From Bacteroidales bacterium (GTDB lineage: Bacteria > Bacteroidota > Bacteroidia > Bacteroidales > Muribaculaceae), in contig SFOK01000020.1 of NCBI GenBank assembly GCA_004552395.1, positions 1-21,301 of the forward strand: 21,301 nucleotides of DNA. Direction: 5' to 3'. The notes under the pieces are model-generated. The model searched no databases and had not been told where the DNA came from. It saw only the letters and a list, made by a program, of their open reading frames with translations. Positions 15,232-21,301 of this stretch are shown here, in pieces. The position numbers were made by a program, and so were the translations under genes. How positions within the stretch are numbered: the stretch's first letter is position 1; the number at the start of each line of letters is the position of its first letter.

Positions 15232-15257
15232 CAAAGATAATAAATCCGGAGGTCAAT
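15232..15257 (-). promoter_or_regulatory. Promoter candidate for nnrD-DUF4831-bglX
   Basis: On the minus strand TATCTTTG (15239-15232) is an exact TAnnTTTG -7 element. A -33 box is less clear: TTGA at 15257-15254 is closer than usual. The expected start near 15225 gives a leader of about 55 bases before the ATG at 15169, and argues against translation from 15256. Confidence 0.55.
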
Positions 15258-15338
15258 TCCTACGGAAAGGGCGCCAATTTTGCGCAGTCCGCGGGCAGAA
15301 GCCCTGCGGAGGCTCCGCGAGAGAGTCGGAGGCGGGAT

Positions 15339-15899
15339 TCAGAAGAGGTCCTGCAGGCTGAGGACGTTGCCTACGTCGCGCAGGATAAGCATTGAGCCCA
15401 CGAAGCCTATGGCGGCGAAGACATAGCCGAGGATGCAGAATATACGTGCCCGGCGCAGAGCCGATTGCGAGCCGTCGAAGTCGTAAGGAGCCATGTTCTT
15501 GCTCTTGTTGACGCGGAAAATGGCCAGAATGCCGAAGATCATACCGATGATCGAGGTGTGCACACCGAGCACCGTCACCACGATAGCGTTGACCATCCAG
15601 GTCTTGGGGTTGAGGTGTGCGGAGGGGTGCTCGGACGGCTGCTGTGGCGAGCGGAATTGCTGACCGTAAGGCGCGCCCTGAGCCGGTGGAACGGGCCGCT
15701 GAGCGGGCGCCGCAGGCTGAGCGGGCGGTGTCGGGGAGCCGAAGAGGTACCGGCAGAGGGCCGGTATGCGCTCTATGGTGGTCCAGTCCACGAGCCCTTC
15801 GTGCCATACGGGAGTGGAGTGCGTCAGATACATGCCGCGCATCTCTTCCATGGTGTAAGGGCCGTGCTGGGAGTTGTCGATTATGATGAAGTATTTCAT
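15339..15899 (-). CDS. GYF_2 (DUF4339) protein with CD225/dispanin-like membrane domain
   Basis: A 186-residue protein in three parts. Residues 1-55 resemble the GYF_2/DUF4339 domain (KYFIIIDNSQHGPYTMEEM, with the typical W at a later HEGLVDW position), a small fold thought to bind proline-rich peptides. Residues about 56-95 are a Pro/Ala/Gln-rich linker. Residues about 100-175 hold two hydrophobic helices separated by NKSKNMAPYDFDGSQSALRRAR, as in the CD225/dispanin membrane domain. It is probably an inner-membrane protein with a cytoplasmic GYF_2 head. The combination is frequent in Bacteroidetes but no function is established. It lies 96 bases after waaA and 169 before nnrD. Confidence 0.8.
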   Translation of the reverse strand: MKYFIIIDNSQHGPYTMEEMRGMYLTHSTPVWHEGLVDWTTIERIPALCRYLFGSPTPPAQPAAPAQRPVPPAQGAPYGQQFRSPQQPSEHPSAHLNPKTWMVNAIVVTVLGVHTSIIGMIFGILAIFRVNKSKNMAPYDFDGSQSALRRARIFCILGYVFAAIGFVGSMLILRDVGNVLSLQDLF

Positions 15900-15995
15900 A
15901 GTCCTGAAGCTGTTTTTCCTATGGTTATTATACTGCCGGTCTGGCTCTAAAAGTTAACACTTTGAGGGGCCTGTCGGTTGACCGTCGCCGCCGGG

Positions 15996-17303
15996 TCAGA
16001 GGCCGAGCGTGTCGGTGATCCTGCGGGTGGCGCCGAGCTTGGAGCGGATGTAGGCGTCGGCTTTGAGACCCGCGGAGCCGACGCCGGCCGCATCGGCGAG
16101 AGGTCCCGCCATGAGGCGTTCGTAGTCAGCGCGCGAGGCAATGGAGAATCCGCCCTGAGCCGCTATGATCTCGGCCGCCTCGATGAAACGGTCGTGGCGC
16201 GGGCCGAAGATCACCGGCATGCCGTAGACGGCCGCCTCGTTGATATTGTGTATTCCGGCGCCGAAGCCTCCGCCAATGTAGGCTATGTCGCCGTAGCGGT
16301 AGGCGCTCGAGAGGAGCCCGAAGGTGTCGAGTATGAGCACATCGGCCCTGTCGGCCAGGCTCAGGTCCTTCTTCGCCTCCGAGTAGAGGACGGTGTGGAG
16401 GGGGTCCAGAGCGTGGCGCATCTTGTCGAGGCGTGCGGCGTCGAACTCGTGGGGCGCTATGATAGCCTTGGTCTCTCCGCGCTGCGCTTTGAGCCAGGGG
16501 AAGTAGACCTCTTCGTCGGGCTCCCAGCTCGAGCCGTAGATCATGATGCGGCGGTCGTGGGCACCGACAAAGCGCTCGATCTCCGGTATGCTCACCGTCT
16601 GGCGCATCACATCCGTGACGCGGTCGAAGCGGGTGTCGCCGGCCACCACGGCATTGTCGATACCTATCCCGCGGAGCAACGAGCGGCTGCGCTCGTCCTG
16701 CACGAAGATGCGTGTGAACCACCGGAGCCAGAGGGCGTACCACCGTGTGCTGCGGCGGAAGAAACGCTGCCCGGGCGTGAAGGCCGCGCTGATGAGGTAG
16801 GTCGGTATCCGACGGCGGTAGAGAGCACGCAGCAGGTTGCGCCATATCTCGTACTTGATGAAGAAGACCATCTCCGGGTTTATGGCGCGGATCAGGCGGC
16901 GGCCGTTGCGCGGAGTGTCGAACGGCAGATAGAGGACCGCATCGGCTCCCGGCCAGTTCTTGCGCGGCTCGTAGCCGGAGGGGGAGAAGAAGGTCAGTAT
17001 GATCTTGCGGTCGGGATGAGTGCGGCGGAGATACTCCATGAGGGGGCGGCCCTGCTCGAACTCGCCGAGCGAGGCGGCGTGGACCCAGATATTGCGGTCG
17101 TCGGGGTTTACTTTGGCGGCCAGGTCTTTCCAGACGCGGCTGCGGCCCTGCATCATGAGGCGCGCCTTGCGGTTGCGGAGCGAGGCGCAGGCCACACCGA
17201 GGCGGTAGCCACGGATGCCGAGCGTATAGAGCGGACCCTCCACAAGTTGCCTGACGCTCTCAGCCGCAAAGGCTTTCAGATCTCTGAGCCGTCCGGATAT
17301 CAT
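15996..17303 (-). CDS. waaA: 3-deoxy-D-manno-octulosonic acid (Kdo) transferase
   Basis: A 435-residue GT30 glycosyltransferase that adds Kdo from CMP-Kdo to lipid A precursor at the inner face of the inner membrane, normal length for WaaA. HAASLGEFEQ at 75-84 contains the general base Glu81. The middle has FFIKYEIWRNLL, and the C-terminal nucleotide-binding half has VVAGDTRFDRV, YIGGGFGAGIHNINEAA and YGMPVIFGPRHDRF. The start overlaps the gltX stop by four bases (ATGA). The N-terminal GPLYTLGIRGYRLGVACASL may form the membrane-associating helix of this family. The sequence cannot show whether it adds one or two Kdo residues; Bacteroides lipid A cores generally carry one. Confidence 0.93.
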   Translation of the reverse strand: MISGRLRDLKAFAAESVRQLVEGPLYTLGIRGYRLGVACASLRNRKARLMMQGRSRVWKDLAAKVNPDDRNIWVHAASLGEFEQGRPLMEYLRRTHPDRKIILTFFSPSGYEPRKNWPGADAVLYLPFDTPRNGRRLIRAINPEMVFFIKYEIWRNLLRALYRRRIPTYLISAAFTPGQRFFRRSTRWYALWLRWFTRIFVQDERSRSLLRGIGIDNAVVAGDTRFDRVTDVMRQTVSIPEIERFVGAHDRRIMIYGSSWEPDEEVYFPWLKAQRGETKAIIAPHEFDAARLDKMRHALDPLHTVLYSEAKKDLSLADRADVLILDTFGLLSSAYRYGDIAYIGGGFGAGIHNINEAAVYGMPVIFGPRHDRFIEAAEIIAAQGGFSIASRADYERLMAGPLADAAGVGSAGLKADAYIRSKLGATRRITDTLGL

Positions 17304-18829
17304 GCCTCGGGTTCGGGTATGGTCTTAATGGCACGGTTTATGCGGGCGATCACCTCCTCTTTGGGCATAAGTTCCGTGATGTCGAACATATGCGGGCCGC
17401 GGCAGGCGCCCACCACAGCGAGGCGGAAAGCGTTCATGACATTGCCCAGATGATACTCCCTGGAGGCTATCCAGTCGAGGACGATCTTCTCGGCGTTGGC
17501 CGAGGTCATGTCGGAGATACCCTCGAGCACACCCACAAGCTCGCGCATTATGGCGGGAGTGCCGTTCTTCCAGCGCTTCTTCACATCTTTCTCGGCGTAG
17601 CACTCCGGAGCCTTGAAGAAGAAGTCGGCCTGCTCCCAGAGCTGCTGCGGGAAGTCAACGCGGGTCTTGACCAGACCGGCGGCGCGGGCTATATATTCGT
17701 CGGAGAATCCTTCTATGCCGCGGGCTGCGAGCAGAGGTTTGAAGAGCTCTCCCACTTCGGCGTCGGAGAGGCGCATCAGGTACTCATGGTTGAACCAGAT
17801 GCCTTTCTTGTAGTCGAACTTGGCGCCGGCCTTGGAGCAATGGTCAAACGAGAATTTCTCTATCAGCTCGTCGATGCTCATAAGCTCCGTGTCGTCGCCG
17901 GGATTCCAGCCAAGCAGAGCCAGGAAGTTCACGAGCGCTTCGGGCAGATAGCCGCGCTCGCGGTAGCCCGAGGATATCTCGCCGCTCTTGGGGTCGTGCC
18001 ATTCGAGCGGGAAGACGGGGAATCCGAGCTTGTCGCCGTCGCGTTTCGAGAGCTTGCCGTTGCCCACAGGCTTGAGCAGCAGGGGCAGATGCACGAACTG
18101 CGGCATGGTGTCGGACCAGCCGAAAGCCTCGTAGAGAAGCACATGGAGGGGAGCGGAGGGGAGCCATTCCTCGCCGCGGATCACATGGCTCACCTTCATG
18201 AGGTGGTCGTCGACGATGTTGGCCAGATGATATGTGGGGAGATCGTCGGCGCTCTTGTAGAGCACCTTGTCGTCGAGGATGTCGGAATTGATCACCACCT
18301 TGCCGCGGATAAGGTCGTCAACCTCCACGTCGCGACCCGGCTCGATGAGGAAGCGGACCACATACTGAGTGCCGCCGTCGATGAGGCTCTTGACCTCCTC
18401 TTCGCTCATGGTGAGGGAGTTGCGCATGTTCATGCGAGTGCGGGCATCGTACTGGAAGTTGGGGTGCTCCTCGCGGGCTTTGGCGAGCTCCTCGGGGGTG
18501 TCGAAGGCGATGTAGGCCTTTCCGGCTTTGAGAAGCATGTCGACGTGCTCGCGGTATATGTCGCGGCGTTCGCTCTGTTTGTAGGGGCCGTAGGGGCCTC
18601 CTTCGCGGACTCCTTCGTCGATTCCGATGCCGCACCAAGCGAGTGCCTCGTTGATATACTCTTCGGCTCCGGGGACGAAACGTGTGGAGTCGGTGTCTTC
18701 GATACGGAGAATCATCTTGCCGCCGTGGCGACGTGCGAAGATGTAGTTGTAAAGCGCTGTGCGGAGGCCGCCGATATGGAGGGGGCCTGTGGGGGAGGGC
18801 GCAAATCTCACTCTTACCTCTCTGTCCAT
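17300..18829 (-). CDS. gltX: Glutamyl-tRNA synthetase
   Basis: A 509-residue class I aminoacyl-tRNA synthetase that charges tRNA-Glu. The HIGH-type motif HIGG is at 18-21 within RFAPSPTGPLHIGGLRTALYNY. The KMSKS-type motif KLSKR is at 259-263. The catalytic core has RIEDTD and YHLANIVDDHLM, and the C-terminal half is the helical anticodon-binding domain. I chose the ATG at 18829 (MDREVRVRF) because the longer frame to 18892 adds 21 unlikely residues and runs through a promoter element. No fused amidotransferase or other domain is present. waaA follows with an ATGA overlap, so synthesis of the two proteins is probably coupled. Confidence 0.97.
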   Translation of the reverse strand: MDREVRVRFAPSPTGPLHIGGLRTALYNYIFARRHGGKMILRIEDTDSTRFVPGAEEYINEALAWCGIGIDEGVREGGPYGPYKQSERRDIYREHVDMLLKAGKAYIAFDTPEELAKAREEHPNFQYDARTRMNMRNSLTMSEEEVKSLIDGGTQYVVRFLIEPGRDVEVDDLIRGKVVINSDILDDKVLYKSADDLPTYHLANIVDDHLMKVSHVIRGEEWLPSAPLHVLLYEAFGWSDTMPQFVHLPLLLKPVGNGKLSKRDGDKLGFPVFPLEWHDPKSGEISSGYRERGYLPEALVNFLALLGWNPGDDTELMSIDELIEKFSFDHCSKAGAKFDYKKGIWFNHEYLMRLSDAEVGELFKPLLAARGIEGFSDEYIARAAGLVKTRVDFPQQLWEQADFFFKAPECYAEKDVKKRWKNGTPAIMRELVGVLEGISDMTSANAEKIVLDWIASREYHLGNVMNAFRLAVVGACRGPHMFDITELMPKEEVIARINRAIKTIPEPEA

Positions 18830-18880
18830 GGGGTTATAGTTGAAGTAATTTTTGCGAGTTGGAAAAGTAAATTCAATTTG

Positions 18881-18911
18881 CAAAATTAGCAAAAAATCCG
18901 CGGACCTGAAA
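18881..18911 (-). promoter_or_regulatory. Promoter candidate for gltX-waaA
   Basis: On the minus strand TAATTTTG (18888-18881) matches the TAnnTTTG -7 element. TTTC (18911-18908) stands 19 bases upstream in place of the TTTG -33 box. The start would fall about 45-50 bases before the ATG. Plus-strand 18880-18899 (GCAAAATTAGCAAAAAATCC) is identical to the block over the glycosyltransferase -7 element. Confidence 0.65.
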
Positions 18912-19031
18912 GAGTGGAGCGGATTTGGGAGAGAGGTATAGGAGAGATTGGGGTAATGGGAGAATTTGAGGGGAAAGGAGCGAAGAGGATTATTGAGAGG
19001 AATTGAGGGGATTGGCCGGGATTTCCGGGGT
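18900..19031. other. Purine-rich spacer between surE and gltX
   Basis: The spacer downstream of surE is almost all purine on the plus strand (runs such as GGAGAGATT, GGGAGAATTTGAGGGG and GAGAGGAATTGAGGGG) and carries several GGGG tracts. No gene or clear stem-loop was found. It would form a pyrimidine-rich 3' end on the surE transcript. Confidence 0.6.
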
Positions 19032-19823
19032 TTATTCGAGGAAGGAGATGGTGGAGAGGGGCGCGGTGCGGTCGGTGAGTACCGGGACGACGGCTACGAT
19101 GCCGTGGGAGAGGCACCATTCGTCGGTGTCGGTGCTTTCGGGCTCTTCGTTGACGAAATGGCCGGAGAGCATATAGAAGGGGCGACCCATAGGGTCGGTG
19201 TAGCGCTTGTATTCCTCGCTCCAGGAGGTGTGGCACTGGCGCACTACCCTCATTTGCTGCGGTTCGGGTCCGTCGTAGGGTATGTTGACGTTGAGGCAAA
19301 CGCCATCGGGGAGGCCGTTTTCGAGCACTTTGCGTGTGATCTCGCGCACCCAGCGGCGGCAGCGGCTGAAGTCGGCGTCGAGACGGTGAGTGGTGAGCGA
19401 GAATCCTATGGAGGGGACACCGAAGACGCATCCTTCCGTGGCCACGCCCATGGTGCCGGAGTAGAGGAGGTTGACGCCCGAGTTGGAGCCGTGGTTTATG
19501 CCACCGATGACGAGGGCGGGGCGACGTTCGAGCACCGAGCGCATGGCAAGTTTAACGCAGTCGGCCGGTGTGCCCGAGCAGGAGTAGATCTGTGCGCCGT
19601 TGTAGTCGGGATGGTGGTCGAGGCGGAGCACTTCGGTGACGGTGAGGGCCATGGACTGAGCCGAGCGGGGCGAGTCGGGGCATACGCAGACGATCTCGGC
19701 CATGTCGGCCAGATAGTCGATGAGTCGGTAGACGCCCGGCGCGTTGATGCCGTCGTCGTTGCTGATCAGTATGAGCGGGCGCTCCGGGGCGCGGGTCTCT
19801 TTGGCGGTTGGGGTATGAGGCAT
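19032..19823 (-). CDS. surE: 5'/3'-nucleotidase SurE
   Basis: A 263-residue metal-dependent nucleoside monophosphate phosphatase, normal length for SurE. The metal ligands Asp23 and Asp24 lie in ILISNDDGINAPG. CSGTPADCVKLA and GGINHGSNSGVNLLYSGTMGVATEG carry the remaining conserved active-site residues. The start at 19823 shares one base with the glycosyltransferase stop (TAATG), implying coupling. A longer open frame to 19985 is only a shadow of the glycosyltransferase gene. It is probably cytoplasmic, with no signal peptide. The C-terminus ends in a typical ATVPVLTDRTAPL-like strand. It is the last gene of its unit. Confidence 0.95.
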   Translation of the reverse strand: MPHTPTAKETRAPERPLILISNDDGINAPGVYRLIDYLADMAEIVCVCPDSPRSAQSMALTVTEVLRLDHHPDYNGAQIYSCSGTPADCVKLAMRSVLERRPALVIGGINHGSNSGVNLLYSGTMGVATEGCVFGVPSIGFSLTTHRLDADFSRCRRWVREITRKVLENGLPDGVCLNVNIPYDGPEPQQMRVVRQCHTSWSEEYKRYTDPMGRPFYMLSGHFVNEEPESTDTDEWCLSHGIVAVVPVLTDRTAPLSTISFLE

Positions 19824-20818
19824 TATTTCTTTTGTCGTTTCAGGTAGTGGTCGATTATGATGTTGCGGCGTGCGCCCGGGAGCGAGCTGAGGGTGTCGGT
19901 GGCGGGCAGGTCGGTGTAGAGCTTGCGCATGCGGCGGAAGTCGCGGTGGGCGCGGAGTATGGCGCGGGCCCCTTTGAAGTCGCACCGGAGCATCATCATG
20001 CCCCAGGCGAGGGTGTCGTAGAGGCGCCGGCGGAAGAGGACCTTGCGGCCGCGGCGGGGCGGCAGACTCTTGTGGAGCAGCAGCAGGTTGTTGCGGAAGT
20101 TGAGATAGACCTTGCGCGGATTACCCTGCGGCAGCGAGGCACCCCCCACATGCCAGACCTTCGAGGACGTGATGGCCGAGACCTCCCATCCGGCGGCGTG
20201 CATGCGGCAGCAGAGGTCGATCTCCTCCATGTGGGCGAAGAAATTCTCGTCGAGGCCGCCCAGGGCGCGGTATGCTTCGGAGCGGACAATCAGCGCGGCG
20301 CCTGAGGCCCAGGCCACGGGGACCGGGTCGGACGAGTCGTACTGCCCCTCGTCGCGCTCTATGCATTCGAAGAGACGGCCACGGCACCAGGGGTAGCCGT
20401 TCACGTCGAGATAGCCGCCCGCCGCTCCGGCATATTCGAAGCGGTCGCGCTCCTTCCAGGAGAGTATCTTGGGCTGCGCGGCGCCCGCGCGGGGATGCGA
20501 GTCCATATAATCCACAAGGGGATCGAGCCACCCGTCCGATGTCTCCACGTCGGAGTTGAGCAGGACCGTGTAGCGGTAGTCGGTGAGCTCCAGGGCCTTG
20601 TTGTAGCCCTTGGCAAAGCCGTAGTTTTCCCTGAAGGCGAGGAGCTTGACCTCCGGGTGATTCTCGCGGACCCAGGCCACGGAGCCGTCGGTGGAGCCGT
20701 TGTCGGCCACGATGAGGTCCGCCTCGTCGGAGATTGTGGTGCGAGCCACAATGGGGAGGAATTCCCGCAGAAGCTTCTCGCCGTTCCAGTTCAGTATTAT
20801 TACGCCCGTTTTCTTCAT
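19823..20818 (-). CDS. Glycosyltransferase family 2 (rhamnosyltransferase-like, COG1216 type)
   Basis: A 331-residue GT-A enzyme that should move a sugar from a nucleotide sugar to a glycan or lipid acceptor at the cytoplasmic face of the membrane. The N-terminus GVIILNWNG and ADNGSTDGS (38-46) are GT2 hallmarks. NSDVE at 88-92 is the DxD-like metal site, and MEEIDLCCRMHAAGW carries the catalytic-base ED region of this family. The C-terminal 70 residues are very basic (PPRRGRKVLFRRRLYD), which may favour membrane association. Donor and acceptor cannot be named. surE overlaps its stop. No other cell-surface glycan genes flank it, apart from waaA further along. Confidence 0.93.
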   Translation of the reverse strand: MKKTGVIILNWNGEKLLREFLPIVARTTISDEADLIVADNGSTDGSVAWVRENHPEVKLLAFRENYGFAKGYNKALELTDYRYTVLLNSDVETSDGWLDPLVDYMDSHPRAGAAQPKILSWKERDRFEYAGAAGGYLDVNGYPWCRGRLFECIERDEGQYDSSDPVPVAWASGAALIVRSEAYRALGGLDENFFAHMEEIDLCCRMHAAGWEVSAITSSKVWHVGGASLPQGNPRKVYLNFRNNLLLLHKSLPPRRGRKVLFRRRLYDTLAWGMMMLRCDFKGARAILRAHRDFRRMRKLYTDLPATDTLSSLPGARRNIIIDHYLKRQKK

Positions 20819-20827
20819 AATTTACTG

Positions 20828-20858
20828 CAAAATTAGCAAAAAATCCACAAACCCTAAA
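20828..20858 (-). promoter_or_regulatory. Promoter candidate for the glycosyltransferase-surE unit
   Basis: On the minus strand TAATTTTG (20835-20828) matches the TAnnTTTG element, with TTTA (20858-20855) 19 bases upstream as a degenerate -33 box. The element ends only nine bases before the ATG at 20818, so the transcript would have an extremely short leader. The plus-strand block 20827-20846 is identical to 18880-18899. Confidence 0.55.
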
Positions 20859-20970
20859 ATGAGCCTGTTTATGGGCCTCTAAGCGGGATTTTGGTAAAGT
20901 GCGGTATAATATCAGAATAATTTTTGCAATTAGACAAGCGATAATTCCAAGTGAGTTCGAAGCAATTTGC

Positions 20971-20992
20971 GTCGCTTTCGGCGGCTTTTTTT
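20971..20992 (+). terminator. Terminator-like hairpin with T7 upstream of the right-edge gene
   Basis: GTCGC (20971-20975) pairs with GCGGC (20981-20985), with one G-T pair, around a TTTCG loop, and is followed at once by seven T on the plus strand. The stem is short. It lies before the promoter of the right-edge gene and no plus-strand gene ends upstream in this window, so its target transcript is unknown. Confidence 0.35.
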
Positions 20993-21038
20993 GTACTTTT
21001 TTTGGCAGAAATAATTTTTTAATAAAGTTGCCGAAAAA

Positions 21039-21070
21039 TTTGGAAGTTAAAATCAATATGCTTAACTTTG
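21039..21070 (+). promoter_or_regulatory. Strong Bacteroidetes promoter of the right-edge gene
   Basis: TTTG at 21039-21042, a spacer of 20 bases, and TAACTTTG at 21063-21070 match the -33 and -7 consensus exactly. Transcription would begin near 21077, giving a leader of about 48 bases before the ATG at 21125. Confidence 0.75.
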
Positions 21071-21124
21071 GGGCAAAGTAAAAATTGCCTAAATTTAAGA
21101 ACTAACTATATAATCTTACAGATC

Positions 21125-21301
21125 ATGAAACGCTACTTATTACTTGGACTGATTGCTCTCCTATGTACATCAACCATGCTTGCCAAAGAGCAAGCCGTTA
21201 CCAAAGAAAACGCGTTAGCAGAAGAAACCGTGGAACTTGTGTCTAAGACGGTGACGACAACGGAATATGGACAACTCGCCGCACTGCTTGGAGATGAAGT
21301 G
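21125..21301 (+). CDS. Secreted protein, 5' part only; possibly BspA-type leucine-rich-repeat protein
   Basis: Fifty-nine codons are visible before the right edge; the gene is open and incomplete. The start MKRYLLLGLIALLCTSTMLA is a signal peptide with likely cleavage after MLA. The cysteine is not in a proper lipobox. The mature N-terminus is acidic and Thr/Val-rich, then reads YGQLAALLGDEV. Many Bacteroidales BspA-like surface proteins begin their first repeat region with a similar G-x-L-x-x-L-L/I-G-D/E pattern, so this is my best guess, but it rests on about ten residues. It is the only plus-strand gene. Its codon choice (TTA, CTT, AAA, GAA, ACA) is more AT-rich than its neighbours, as often seen in variable surface genes. 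Confidence 0.75.
   Translation, partial: MKRYLLLGLIALLCTSTMLAKEQAVTKENALAEETVELVSKTVTTTEYGQLAALLGDEV

Larger units (their letters stand above)
20819..21124. other. Divergent intergenic region
   Basis: About 306 AT-rich bases separate the minus-strand glycosyltransferase from the plus-strand right-edge gene. The region holds one promoter candidate for each side (20828-20858 minus, 21039-21070 plus) and a hairpin with a T-run on the plus strand (20971-20992). A TATAAT-like hexamer near 20909-20915 has no matching upstream box. No gene is evident inside. Confidence 0.6.

Noticed and set aside
15255..15338. Several short GC-rich inverted repeats after the GYF_2 gene
   Set aside because: Each stem is only 4-6 bp or has too tight a loop, and no T-run follows; not enough to call a terminator or a REP element.
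15900..15960. TATAAT-like sequence before the GYF_2 gene
   Set aside because: It does not fit TAnnTTTG and lacks a well-spaced -33 box; transcription from the waaA unit is equally possible.
19823..19985. Upstream extension of surE by 54 residues
   Set aside because: The extension is Arg/Pro/His-rich out-of-frame reading of the glycosyltransferase gene; the TAATG junction gives a normal 263-residue SurE.
20899..21081. 60-codon plus-strand frame in the divergent region
   Set aside because: It runs through the promoter of the right-edge gene and the hairpin, and its composition is that of AT-rich non-coding DNA.

Overview
The window looks like a chromosomal, mostly housekeeping stretch of a GC-rich gut-type Bacteroidales genome; Muribaculaceae is my best guess and Rikenellaceae is an alternative. 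The evidence is the Bacteroidetes promoter form (TTTG, about 19-20 bases, then TAnnTTTG) in front of several genes, the lack of strong Shine-Dalgarno sites, Bacteroidetes-typical families (DUF4831, GYF_2 plus CD225-like membrane protein, lone-SIS KdsD) and the gene contents. I see no tRNA, rRNA, CRISPR array, transposase or phage gene.

Seventeen complete genes all lie on the minus strand, so transcription runs from right to left. From the right: a family 2 glycosyltransferase and surE (TAATG overlap); gltX and waaA (ATGA overlap), then a GYF_2/CD225-like membrane protein; nnrD (NAD(P)H-hydrate repair), a DUF4831 protein (ATGA overlap) and a secreted GH3 beta-glucosidase (bglX); xseA, xseB and a MATE transporter; an rluB-type pseudouridine synthase with a very long Gly/Asn/Tyr/Gln/Arg repeat region; asnS; then a tight cluster of a small secreted protein, recF, dciA, a hotdog thioesterase and kdsD. 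One gene on the plus strand starts at 21125 and runs off the right edge. It is a secreted protein whose N-terminus resembles BspA-type leucine-rich-repeat proteins, and it has the best promoter in the window.

The genes fall into themes more than into one pathway: translation and RNA modification (gltX, asnS, rluB), DNA repair and replication (recF, dciA, xseAB), Kdo/lipopolysaccharide synthesis (kdsD at the far left, waaA in the middle), metabolite repair (nnrD, surE) and cell surface or periplasmic functions (bglX, DUF4831, glycosyltransferase, the right-edge gene).

I found no convincing new multi-gene system. The most interesting observations are the expanded repeat domain on RluB; the long rluB leader, with a 5'-terminal hairpin and T-run and two direct repeats 30 bp apart; an identical 20-base block over the -7 elements of gltX and the glycosyltransferase, the latter almost touching its start codon; a large imperfect inverted repeat after the MATE gene; and an uncharacterised secreted protein translationally coupled to recF.
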